This document shows, piece by piece, positions 53,042 to 61,148 of a stretch of 64,000 nucleotides of DNA. Numbering within the stretch: the first letter of the stretch is position 1; each line of letters opens with the position of its first letter. Under the pieces are notes generated by a model. It was not told the origin of the DNA, did not search any database, and was given only the letters and a program-made list of their open reading frames with translations. Origin of the DNA: Micromonospora alfalfae (lineage in GTDB: Bacteria; Actinomycetota; Actinomycetes; Mycobacteriales; Micromonosporaceae); assembly GCF_022230925.1 (NCBI RefSeq), contig NZ_JAKKFH010000062.1, forward strand, positions 248,001 through 312,000, in the 5' to 3' direction. The translations under genes were made by a program, and so were the position numbers.

Positions 53042-54529
53042 TCAGGTCTGGGTGGGGAACCCGAGGTTGACCCCGCCGTGGCGCGGATCCAACCAGCGGC
53101 TGGTGACGACCTTGCCCCGGGTGAAGAAGCGCACCCCGTCCTCACCGTGCGCGTGCAGGTCACCGAAGAGTGACGACTTCCAGCCGCCGAACGAGTGGTA
53201 CGCCATCGGCACCGGAATGGGCACGTTGATCCCGACCATGCCCACCTCCACCTCGTGCTGGTAGCGCCGGGCCGCCCCACCGTCGTTCGTGAAGATCGCC
53301 GTGCCGTTGCCGTACGGGCTGGCGTTGACAAGGTCCACCGCCTCGTCGTACGAGCCGACCCGGACCACGCTCAGCACCGGCCCGAAGATCTCGTCGGTGT
53401 AGATCGACATGTCCGGGGTCACCCTGTCGAACAGCGTCGGGCCGAGCCAGAAACCGTCCGGGTCGCCGTTCGGCGTCACGTCGCGCCCATCCACCACCGG
53501 CACCGCGCCGGCGGCGACACCCGCGTCCACGTAGGAGCGCACAGTCGCCGCGTGCGCGGCGGTCACCAACGGGCCCATGTCGCAGCCCCGTCGGCCGTCG
53601 CCGGTGCGCAGACCGGTCACCCGCGCGGCGATCCGCTCGACCAGCGCGTCCGCCACCGGCTCCACCGCCACCAGCACCGAGATGGCCATGCACCGCTCCC
53701 CCGCCGAGCCGAACCCGGCGTTCACCGCCGCGTCGGCGGCCAGGTCCAGATCGGCGTCCGGGAGCACCACCATGTGGTTCTTCGCCCCACCGAGCGCCTG
53801 CACCCGCTTGCCGGCTGCCGTTGCGCGTTGGTAGACGTACCGGGCGATCGGCGTGGAGCCGACGAACGACACCGCCCGCACCTCCGGGTGCTCCAGCAAC
53901 GCGTCGACCGCCTCCTTGTCGCCGTTGACCACGTTGAGCACCCCGTCGGGCAGGCCCGCCTCGGCGAACCACTCGGCCAGCAGCAGCGCCGCGCTCGGGT
54001 CCTTCTCGCTCGGCTTGAGCACCACCGCGTTGCCGCAGGCCACCGCCACCGGCACGAACCACAGCGGCACCATCACCGGGAAGTTGAACGGGGAGATCAC
54101 CGCGACCACGCCGAGCGGCTGCCGGATCGTGTACGAGTCGACCTCGGTGGACACGTTCTCGCTGAACGCGCCGCGCAACGCCGACGGCAGGCCGCACGCG
54201 TACTCAATGACCTCCAGGCCGCGCTGCACCTCGCCGGCGGCGTCGGCGAGCACCTTGCCATGCTCGGCGGTGATCACCTCGGCGAGCCGGTCCCGCCGGG
54301 AGTGCGCCAACTCCCGGAAGGCGAACAGCACAGCGGACCGCCGGGCCAGCGACGCGTCCCGCCAGGCCCGCGCCGCGCGGGCGGCGGCCTGCACCGCCAC
54401 GTCGACGTCCGCCGTCGAGGCCAGCTCGACAACTGTGGTACGCCGACCGGTCGCCGGGTCGAACACGTCGCCGCGCCGCTCGGAGGTGCCTTCGACCCGC
54501 TTGCCGTCGATGAAGTGACCGATGCTCAT
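53042..54529 (-). CDS. mmsA: CoA-acylating methylmalonate-semialdehyde dehydrogenase
   Basis: 495 residues from ATG 54529, usual length for the family. The NAD-binding and catalytic core is complete: VISPFNFPVMVPLWF, GGAKNHMVVLPDAD and catalytic C280 in GSAGERCMAISV. MmsA/IolA-type enzymes turn methylmalonate or malonate semialdehyde plus CoA into propionyl- or acetyl-CoA with NAD+. The aminotransferase gene upstream overlaps it by four bases and would supply the semialdehyde from 3-aminoisobutyrate or beta-alanine. So the pair is a pyrimidine- or valine-derived amino acid degradation module. Confidence 0.93.
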   Translation of the reverse strand: MSIGHFIDGKRVEGTSERRGDVFDPATGRRTTVVELASTADVDVAVQAAARAARAWRDASLARRSAVLFAFRELAHSRRDRLAEVITAEHGKVLADAAGEVQRGLEVIEYACGLPSALRGAFSENVSTEVDSYTIRQPLGVVAVISPFNFPVMVPLWFVPVAVACGNAVVLKPSEKDPSAALLLAEWFAEAGLPDGVLNVVNGDKEAVDALLEHPEVRAVSFVGSTPIARYVYQRATAAGKRVQALGGAKNHMVVLPDADLDLAADAAVNAGFGSAGERCMAISVLVAVEPVADALVERIAARVTGLRTGDGRRGCDMGPLVTAAHAATVRSYVDAGVAAGAVPVVDGRDVTPNGDPDGFWLGPTLFDRVTPDMSIYTDEIFGPVLSVVRVGSYDEAVDLVNASPYGNGTAIFTNDGGAARRYQHEVEVGMVGINVPIPVPMAYHSFGGWKSSLFGDLHAHGEDGVRFFTRGKVVTSRWLDPRHGGVNLGFPTQT

Positions 54530-55824
54530 GCCGCCACCCCCGCAGCCGAACGGATCGCGTCGACGAGGATCGCCAGGCCCTCACGGGCCTCCTCCTCGGT
54601 CAACGTCAACGGTGGACCCATCCGCAGCACGTTGCCGTAGAGCCCGCCCTTGCCGGTCAGCAGGCCACCGTTTCGGGCGGCTTCGAAAACCAGGTTGGTC
54701 AGCGCCGGATCCGGCTCACCGCCGCCCGGACGGACGAACTCGACGCCGAGCATCAGCCCCTTTCCGCGTACCTCGGCGACGCAGTCGAGACCGCCCACTG
54801 CGGACCGCAGGCCGTCGGCGAGGATCGCGCCGACGCGGGCCGCGTTCGCCTGGAGGTCGTGCGCGATCAGATAGTCGAGCACCGCGTTGCCGGCCGCCGT
54901 GGAGATCGGGTTGCCGCCGAAGGTGGAGAAGCTGATGGCCGGCACCGACTCCAGCACCTCGGCCCGGCCGACCACCCCGGCCAGTGCGAAACCGTTGCCG
55001 ATGCCCTTGGCGAAGGTGAGCAGGTCGGGGGTGACGCCGTGCGCCTGGTAACCCCAGAAGTGCTCCCCGGTACGCCCCCAGCCGGTCTGCACCTCGTCGG
55101 CGATGAACAGGATGCCGTGCTCGTCGAGGACCTTCTTCCAGCTGGCGAAGAGCCCGTCCGGCGGGTGCACGAAACCACCCACGCCCTGGATCGGCTCGGC
55201 GATCAGCGCGGCCACGTCACCGGCGGTCTGGGTGGCCAGCACCTCGCGCAGGTCCTCCACCGCCGCGTCGACCTGCTCGTCGGCGCCGAGCCGGGCCAGC
55301 AGGCCGCGCAGCCGGTCACCGGAGTGCAGCCAGGCCACCTGGAGCGGGTTGAGGCCGCTGGCCGACCAGTTGCGGTTGCCGGTGACGCCCATCGCCGCGT
55401 ACGACCGGCCGTGGTAACTGTTGCGCACGGCCAGGATCTGGTGCGAGCGGCGGTGATTGGTGGCGACCAGCAGCGCCGCCTCGTTCGCCTCGGTGCCGGA
55501 GTTGGTGAAGAACACCCGGGCGTCCGGGATGCCGGAGCGCTGGGCGATCTTCTCGGCCAGCTCCACCTGTTGACGGATCAGGTAGAGCGTCGAGGTGTGC
55601 ACGATGCCGGTGGCGAGCTGCCGCTCGACGGCCTCCCGGATCTCCGGAATGTCGTACCCGATCATGTTGGTCAGCACGCCGCCGAAGAAGTCCAGATAGC
55701 TGCGCCCCTGCGCGTCGGTGACCCGGCGACCCGAGCCGGAGACCAGTTCGAGTGGCTCGGCGTAGTACAACGGCATCCAGGACGGGAGCACGGCCCGGTG
55801 CCGGGCCAGCAGGTCGTCGGTCAT
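54526..55824 (-). CDS. class III (omega-) aminotransferase
   Basis: 432 residues from ATG 55824. PLP-binding Lys is K273 in TFAKGIGNGF. Other landmarks are FFTNSGTEANEAALL (phosphate-binding), RNSYHGRSYAAMG and FIADEVQTGWGRTG (Asp contacting the pyridine nitrogen). Likely relatives are alanine-glyoxylate/beta-alanine or 3-aminoisobutyrate aminotransferases. Context with mmsA supports beta-alanine or 3-aminoisobutyrate as amino donor. Overlap with mmsA is ATGA. Confidence 0.92.
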   Translation of the reverse strand: MTDDLLARHRAVLPSWMPLYYAEPLELVSGSGRRVTDAQGRSYLDFFGGVLTNMIGYDIPEIREAVERQLATGIVHTSTLYLIRQQVELAEKIAQRSGIPDARVFFTNSGTEANEAALLVATNHRRSHQILAVRNSYHGRSYAAMGVTGNRNWSASGLNPLQVAWLHSGDRLRGLLARLGADEQVDAAVEDLREVLATQTAGDVAALIAEPIQGVGGFVHPPDGLFASWKKVLDEHGILFIADEVQTGWGRTGEHFWGYQAHGVTPDLLTFAKGIGNGFALAGVVGRAEVLESVPAISFSTFGGNPISTAAGNAVLDYLIAHDLQANAARVGAILADGLRSAVGGLDCVAEVRGKGLMLGVEFVRPGGGEPDPALTNLVFEAARNGGLLTGKGGLYGNVLRMGPPLTLTEEEAREGLAILVDAIRSAAGVAA

Positions 55825-55929
55825 CGTGGCAACCCTTCAGCGGCGTTCATGGATATCGCACGCTCCCACCGCCGGCCGATGCGAACAACTGTCAGCCTGT
55901 AGCGCATGGGTGCCCCGACCTGACAGCAC

Positions 55930-55985
55930 GTCAACGCTTTCCACAGCTATGGTCATTATTGACCGCCGATTTCAGCAGCGTTGAC
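55930..55985. promoter_or_regulatory. nested inverted repeats in the aminotransferase/D-glutamate cyclase divergent region
   Basis: GTCAACGCT (55930-55938) and AGCGTTGAC (55977-55985) are exact inverted copies. Between them GGTCATTATTGACC (55951-55964) carries a GGTCA/TGACC dyad in an AT-rich patch. TTGACG on both strands lies in the outer arms and could act as -35 elements of divergent promoters. Confidence 0.5.
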
Positions 55986-56063
55986 GGCATACTTCCACTC
56001 GATCCGCAGCATGGCCGCCCACCGCTACAGTGGGTCGGTCCACTGTCGCCGGGGAGGCACGCG

Positions 56064-56960
56064 GTGCGCATCGAAGAGACGATCGCCGAGCTGGAGCGCG
56101 TCGCCGCCCGCGAGGTGGGCCGGGGCAGCGAGGCGCTGGCAGCGCCCGCGGCGGGTGGACTGCTGGCCGCCGCCCGGTCGCTCGCCACCGCCGGGGCGCC
56201 CGACGCCGCGGTGTTCACCGGGTTCTTCATCCCCGGCGCCGAGCCACCCGCCGCGGAGACCGACGGCCCACTCGGCGCGGTCCAGATCGCCACCGCGCTG
56301 CGCCTACTCGGTGGCCGGTGCCGGCTCGTCACCGACGAGCCCTGCGCCCCGGTGGTCGAGGCGGCCGTCGCCGCCGCCGCGCCGGGCCTGCCGGTCGACG
56401 TCGCGCCGCTACGGGGGTACGAAGAGTGGGCCGCAGTCCTCCGCCCCGAGTACGGCCGGCTGACCCACCTCATCGCCTGCGAACGGGTCGGACCCGGGGT
56501 GGACGGACGGCCCCGCAACATGCGCGGCGAGGACATCGGCGCGCACACCGCACCCCTCGACCGGCTCTACACCTGCGGGTCGGCGTACCGCATCGGCATC
56601 GGCGACGGCGGCAACGAACTCGGCATGGGCCGCCTACCGGCGGACCTGATCGGACGGGTGGTCGCCTCGGGCGAGCGGATCCGGTGCGTGGTGGGCGCTG
56701 ACGCGCTGCTCGTCGGCGGCACGTCCAACTGGGCCGCCGCCGCCCTCGTCGGCGCGCTGTCGCTGCTGCGCCCGGAGGTGCCCGAGCTTCGGACACTGCT
56801 GGAACCCGCCTGGTCGTACGACCTGCTGACCGCGATGGTGCGCGCGGGCGCGGTGGACGGCGTCCGCCGCCGCCCCACGCTCAGCGTCGACGGCCTCGAC
56901 TGGCCCGCGTACGCCGAACCGCTCACCCGGATCGCCGAGCTGGTCAGGGCAGGCCGGTAG
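56064..56960 (+). CDS. D-glutamate cyclase family protein (DUF4392)
   Basis: 298 residues from GTG 56064 (GGGGAGG, eight bases upstream). Family blocks are FTGFFIPGAEPPAAETDGP, GAVQIATALRLLGGRCRLVT, the RNMRGEDIGAHTAPLD loop and IGIGDGGNELGMG. These match the C-terminal domain of mammalian DGLUCY, which interconverts D-glutamate and 5-oxo-D-proline. Most bacterial members are stand-alone, like this one. It lies within a stretch that also carries murD2 and murL, so a role in D-Glu disposal or balance is plausible but unproven. Confidence 0.85.
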   Translation: MRIEETIAELERVAAREVGRGSEALAAPAAGGLLAAARSLATAGAPDAAVFTGFFIPGAEPPAAETDGPLGAVQIATALRLLGGRCRLVTDEPCAPVVEAAVAAAAPGLPVDVAPLRGYEEWAAVLRPEYGRLTHLIACERVGPGVDGRPRNMRGEDIGAHTAPLDRLYTCGSAYRIGIGDGGNELGMGRLPADLIGRVVASGERIRCVVGADALLVGGTSNWAAAALVGALSLLRPEVPELRTLLEPAWSYDLLTAMVRAGAVDGVRRRPTLSVDGLDWPAYAEPLTRIAELVRAGR

Positions 56961-57756
56961 GCGTCTGTGGCTCGGTCGCCGGCCGCAGTGCCCTCGGCGG
57001 GCGGCTCGCCGCTCGGGCGTGCGCGACCTGGCGGGGGCGCAACGGCAGGTGCAGGGCGGCGGCGACCACAGCGAAGGCCGCCCAGCCGGCGCCGAGCGCC
57101 GCAGCCGACGAGACGTCCTGAAGGTAGTGGTACGCGGTGAGGAAGCCGACCAGCGCGAGGCTGTTGCGGGCGAAGTGCCGACTGAACTCCGCCAACTGCC
57201 GGCGGGCCTCGACGGCGACCAGCACCCCCGAGTACGGGAACGTCACCACCATGCCGCGCAGCACCGCGCCGAGCAGCGCGGTGAGGACCGCCCCAACGAA
57301 GATCACCACCAGCTTGAGCAACACCGGCAGCCCGTCCGGGCGGCTCTCCGCGACGGCGACCGCCTCGTCGGCGGAAGCGCCACGTCGGCGGGCGCGACGG
57401 CGCAGCCACAGGATCGCCGCCAGCCAGAGCACCAGCGTGACGGCGAGGGCCACCTCGAACGGAATGTCGACGGCCAACAGGCCGGCGCTCAGCGCCACGT
57501 AGACGGCGATCCCCGCGACGTCGGCGAGCAGAATCGGCCAACGCCACAGCTGGTGGGTGACCGCCACTGTGACGAAGAAGAGGTTCAGCCCGAGCACGCC
57601 GAGCACCTGCGCGCCGTCCACCCGGTACTCGGTGGTCACCAGGGCGAGCGTCATCGGCAGCGGCAGGCTGTAGACCAACGCGCGGAGCCGGACGGAGCGG
57701 ATCACGCTGACCGCCCAGACCACGGCCGTCACCAGCAGGACCGCGCTCCACGTCAT
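56944..57756 (-). CDS. integral membrane protein, unknown function
   Basis: 270 residues from ATG 57756 with about seven hydrophobic helices (for example LLLVTAVVWAVSVI-like at the N-terminus, ILLADVAGIAVYVALSAGLL and LKLVVIFVGAVLTALLGAVL). A basic loop, RRRARRRGASADE, separates the halves. The C-terminus is R/P-rich. The last 17 bases overlap the end of the cyclase gene on the other strand. No family recognised. Confidence 0.75.
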   Translation of the reverse strand: MTWSAVLLVTAVVWAVSVIRSVRLRALVYSLPLPMTLALVTTEYRVDGAQVLGVLGLNLFFVTVAVTHQLWRWPILLADVAGIAVYVALSAGLLAVDIPFEVALAVTLVLWLAAILWLRRRARRRGASADEAVAVAESRPDGLPVLLKLVVIFVGAVLTALLGAVLRGMVVTFPYSGVLVAVEARRQLAEFSRHFARNSLALVGFLTAYHYLQDVSSAAALGAGWAAFAVVAAALHLPLRPRQVAHARAASRPPRALRPATEPQTPTGLP

Positions 57757-57787
57757 GGCTCACCCGTTCCCGCCCCGCTGGGGGCCG

Positions 57788-58657
57788 TCAGTCCTGGAAG
57801 GTCGCGGCGTTCGCGCAGCTGTCGAACACGCGGGTGAGCCGAGCGACATCCGTCCGGTTGACCGAGAACTGATTCTCGCCGATCTCGCCGTGCGCGGTCA
57901 TGTGGGCCTCCCAACAGCTCGACCCGTCCCAGAGTGTCAAGTTCACGTGCAGATGCGGGCTCACCACCCCGAGGGGCAGCAGACCCACCCGCGCCCCGGC
58001 CGCGCGCTGCTTCTCCACCAGGGCGGACAGATCGTCGGTCAGCGTGGCGTAGACGAAGACCCGGGTTATCTGGACACCCCGTTGCAGGGCCTCCACGTTG
58101 GCCTCCCAGTAGCGGCGGCCGATCTCACTGCGCCACCAGCTCAACTCGCCGCTCACCCGGGGCATCACGTTGGTCAACCCGTCCAGCCGACGTACGCAGG
58201 CGCGGGTCGCGCCGACCAGATCCTCGTCCTCGTCACCGCGCCGGATGATCCGACCGTCCGCGAGCTGCTCGGCCTCCAACCGGAACTGCTCGTAGCGGCG
58301 CTGCGCCTCCACCGCGACCCGGGTGCCCGCGTGCTGCTCGGCAGCCGACCGCATGGCCCCGGCCAGCTCCGTGGTGGTGCGGACCAGCCAGGGCGGACCG
58401 TCCAACAGCGTGCGCAGGTGGAAACGGCGCTCCGCGCGGGCCAGCGAGTCGACCAACAGCGAGATGGTGATGCCCATCAGGCCGGCCAACAGCGACTCCA
58501 CCCCGGAGGCGGCGTTGCTGAGGTCGAGCACGATGCTGAGGGTGATCGACAGCGTGATGCCGACCAACGCCACCGGATCGGTGTGCGCCACCAGCCGGAC
58601 GAAGCCGGCGGTGGAGCCGCCCTCCCGCAACCGCTGACGGGCCACGTCACGGGTCAT
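57788..58657 (-). CDS. membrane protein with cytosolic C-terminal domain, unknown
   Basis: 289 residues from ATG 58657 (GGGGGA five bases upstream; the frame is open to 58705). Two closely spaced transmembrane helices near residues 30-75 (PVALVGITLSITLSIVLDLS and SLLAGLMGITISLLVDSLA) precede a soluble domain of about 210 residues. A helical segment includes ARAERRFHLRTLL, and the last 100 residues are mixed alpha/beta with VGLLPLGVVSPHLHVNLTLW. I recognise no named family. Confidence 0.72.
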   Translation of the reverse strand: MTRDVARQRLREGGSTAGFVRLVAHTDPVALVGITLSITLSIVLDLSNAASGVESLLAGLMGITISLLVDSLARAERRFHLRTLLDGPPWLVRTTTELAGAMRSAAEQHAGTRVAVEAQRRYEQFRLEAEQLADGRIIRRGDEDEDLVGATRACVRRLDGLTNVMPRVSGELSWWRSEIGRRYWEANVEALQRGVQITRVFVYATLTDDLSALVEKQRAAGARVGLLPLGVVSPHLHVNLTLWDGSSCWEAHMTAHGEIGENQFSVNRTDVARLTRVFDSCANAATFQD

Positions 58658-58743
58658 CGAGATCCCCCAATCAGCCGTTCCCGCCAGCGTAGACAGCGAC
58701 CACAACCAGAGGCCCCGCCGCAGCGGGCCGGTAGCATCCGGCT

Positions 58744-59712
58744 GTGCACAGAGCGGACGCGGCGGCGTCGAGCGGAACGGACGACGAGCGGATCACGGCG
58801 GAAGTCCGAACCTGGGTCTGCTCGACCCCGCTCCGCGGCCTGGTCGCCCACTTCGGCGGCACCTGGCCCGACGGTGACCTCACCGACGTGCTCCGCTTCC
58901 TCGACGACTTCTCCGCCCGCCACTGGGACTTCCGGGGCGGCCGGGAACGACCCGACGCCCGGGAGCCCGACCTCGATCCGGCCACCGCGACACTGGTGCT
59001 CGACGCGGCCGCCGCGCTCGGGCTGATCCACCCGGTGCCGCCGGCCCGGTCGGCGTACGCCCACCTGGTGGTGCTCGGCGGCCTGGCGCACGCCTGCGTA
59101 CGCCGCGTCGGCTACGCCGCGCACCTGCTCCGCGCCGGCCTGCCGGTCAGCGGCGAGGTCGCCGTCCTGGGCAGCTTCCGGCCACTGTCGGACTGGGAAC
59201 GCCGCACCCTCGCCGAGGCGGGCCTGCCGGCCGACGAGACCGAGGTGGACGTGCTGGACACGGCCGTCCGCCGGGTGTTCGAGGTGGCCACCCCGGCGGA
59301 GCAGGACGGCGTCGACGCCGGCCACCCGCACCACTCCTGGTCGTCGCGGACCTACCGACCGGACGGGCTGCCGCCGGTCCGGGTGCTGGCCGCGCCGTCC
59401 AGCGAACCGGACCAGCGGCGGGCCCACACCGCCGACACCCAGCGGTTCTGGGCCGGCCACGTCCGGCTCGCGCCGGGCGACAAGGTCCTGATGGTCACCG
59501 CGCCGATCTACGTGCCGTTCCAGCACTGCGACGCGCTACGCACGCTGGCCGTGCCGTACGGGTGCGCCATCGACACGGTCGGGGTGGACCCGACGCTGGC
59601 CGACCTCGCGGTGCTGCCCGAGCAGACGCTCACGCCGGGGCGCTACCTCCAGGAGATCCGCTCGGCGGTCCGCTCGATGCGTGCCCTGCACGCCGGGCTA
59701 CACCAGCGCTGA
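58744..59712 (+). CDS. conserved protein of unknown function with Rossmann-like YdcF-type features
   Basis: 322 residues from GTG 58744. The central part has an alternating alpha/beta pattern: AHLVVLGGLAHACVRRV, EVAVLGSFRPLSDWER, and late GDKVLMVTAPIYVPFQHCDA followed by GCAIDTVGVDP. This order is reminiscent of the DUF218/YdcF-SanA-ElyC fold, but the similarity is weak and by eye. No signal peptide. The stop is five bases from the convergent stop of murD2, and no hairpin separates them. Position beside murD2/murL suggests a cell-wall link at most. Confidence 0.7.
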   Translation: MHRADAAASSGTDDERITAEVRTWVCSTPLRGLVAHFGGTWPDGDLTDVLRFLDDFSARHWDFRGGRERPDAREPDLDPATATLVLDAAAALGLIHPVPPARSAYAHLVVLGGLAHACVRRVGYAAHLLRAGLPVSGEVAVLGSFRPLSDWERRTLAEAGLPADETEVDVLDTAVRRVFEVATPAEQDGVDAGHPHHSWSSRTYRPDGLPPVRVLAAPSSEPDQRRAHTADTQRFWAGHVRLAPGDKVLMVTAPIYVPFQHCDALRTLAVPYGCAIDTVGVDPTLADLAVLPEQTLTPGRYLQEIRSAVRSMRALHAGLHQR

Positions 59713-59716
59713 CAGC

Positions 59717-61063
59717 TCAGCGGGCGGTGTCGGCGACGGCCTGGGCGAAGACCTCGGAGCGGTGCTCGAAGTTGCGGAACCGGCCGTAGCTGGGCGCGGC
59801 CGGGGACAGCAGAACCACCCCGCCGGCCGGGGTCACCTCGCGGGACAGCCGGACCGCGTCCACCAGGTCGTCGACCAGTTCGGTACGCACCTTCGGCAGG
59901 CCGGCGAGCACCTCGACGATGCGGGTGCCGCTGTCCGGAATCCCGATCACTGTCAGCTCCCGCTCGGCCAGGTGCTCCGCCAACGGCGTGTAGTCCAGAC
60001 CCCTGTCGTTGCCCCCGACGATCACCGTCAACGGCCGCCCGTCGTACGCGTCGATGGCGTGCATTGCCGCGTACGGGCTGGTGGCCAGCGTGTCGTCGAC
60101 GAACGTCAGCCCGGACGGGTCGATGATCTCGGTGAGCCGGTGCGCCAACCCCTGGAACTCGGCGACCGCGACGGCCAGGTGGTCCTTGTTCGCCACCACG
60201 TCCACGCCGAGCGCGTCGAGCACGGCGAGCGCGACGCAGAGGTTGCCCTCGTTGTGCCGGCCGACCAGCGGCAGCACCGCTCGCTGGAAGAGCGGCTGGT
60301 CACCGAAGTGGAACCACTGTGTGCCGTCGGCGCCGGTGGCGACGTGGGTGGTGTCGGGGCGACCGGCGCGGACCGCCGGCAGCTCACCCAACTCGGCGGC
60401 GAGCCGGGGGTCGCCGCCGTTGACCACGATCGTCTGCGGGTCGTGGGCGAGCAGGTTGAGCTTGTCCCGGTAGTACTCCCGTTCCCCACCGTGCGCGTCC
60501 AGGTGCTCGGGGAAGAGCGCGGTGACCACCGCCACCCGGGGCGAGTCGGTGAGGTCGCTGCACTGGTAGCTGGACAGCTCCAGCACGTACAGCTCCGCCT
60601 CCGGCAGGTCCAGGGTCGGCACCCCGATGTTGCCGCCGAAGACGTTCGGCCGGCCCATCGCGGTGAGCAGATGACTGATCAGGCTGGAGGTGGTGCTCTT
60701 GCCCTTGCTGCCGGTGACCCCGACGGTGCGCGCGGCGTGGTCGGCCATCCACAACGCGGTGCCCTGGGTCACCAGGATCCCGCGGCGGCGCAGCTCGATC
60801 AGCCACGGGTGGGTCTGCGGCACGCCCGGAGAGCGGACCACGACGTCCGCGGCGGCCAGCCGTTCGAAGCCCGCCTCGCCGGTGACCAGCGGCGCCGCCT
60901 CGGCCAGTGGACCGTCCCAGGGCAGCGACAGGAAGTTCGCGCTGTCGTCGACAGCGACCAGCTCGGCCGGCCCGTGCGCGGCGATGGCGGTCACAGCGGC
61001 CCGGCCCTCCCGACCGGTGCCCCAGACGGCAACGGTACGTCCGCGCAGGTCAGAAAGGCGCAC
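59717..61063 (-). CDS. murD2: MurD2, UDP-MurNAc-L-Ala ligase of the L-glutamate pathway
   Basis: 448 residues from GTG 61063, with GAGGAGA five bases upstream. A full Mur ligase: N-terminal Rossmann-like VAVWGTGREGRAAVTAI, ATP loop GVTGSKGKST at 115-124, LELSSYQCSDL, HLDAHGGEREYYRDK and GNDRGLDYTPL. A classical MurD would join D-Glu to UDP-MurNAc-L-Ala. Divergence from murL is 82 bp. In the MurD2/MurL pathway, known in Xanthomonas and reported for actinomycetes, MurD2 adds L-Glu, which MurL then epimerises. Whether this is MurD2 rather than a second ordinary MurD rests on that pairing. Confidence 0.85.
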   Translation of the reverse strand: MRLSDLRGRTVAVWGTGREGRAAVTAIAAHGPAELVAVDDSANFLSLPWDGPLAEAAPLVTGEAGFERLAAADVVVRSPGVPQTHPWLIELRRRGILVTQGTALWMADHAARTVGVTGSKGKSTTSSLISHLLTAMGRPNVFGGNIGVPTLDLPEAELYVLELSSYQCSDLTDSPRVAVVTALFPEHLDAHGGEREYYRDKLNLLAHDPQTIVVNGGDPRLAAELGELPAVRAGRPDTTHVATGADGTQWFHFGDQPLFQRAVLPLVGRHNEGNLCVALAVLDALGVDVVANKDHLAVAVAEFQGLAHRLTEIIDPSGLTFVDDTLATSPYAAMHAIDAYDGRPLTVIVGGNDRGLDYTPLAEHLAERELTVIGIPDSGTRIVEVLAGLPKVRTELVDDLVDAVRLSREVTPAGGVVLLSPAAPSYGRFRNFEHRSEVFAQAVADTAR

Positions 61064-61134
61064 GGGGCTCTCCTCGGGGGTCACGGCGGCGGCTGGCAGG
61101 GCCCGGTCCGGACACGGCCGGACGAACCAGGGCC

Positions 61135-61148
61135 TAGTATGGCGTGTG
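61135..61148 (+). promoter_or_regulatory. murL: -10 element for a leaderless murL transcript
   Basis: TAGTAT at 61135-61140 ends five bases before GTG 61146. Transcription would then begin at or within a base or two of the start codon, and no Shine-Dalgarno sequence fits between. The -35 is weak. Confidence 0.6.
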
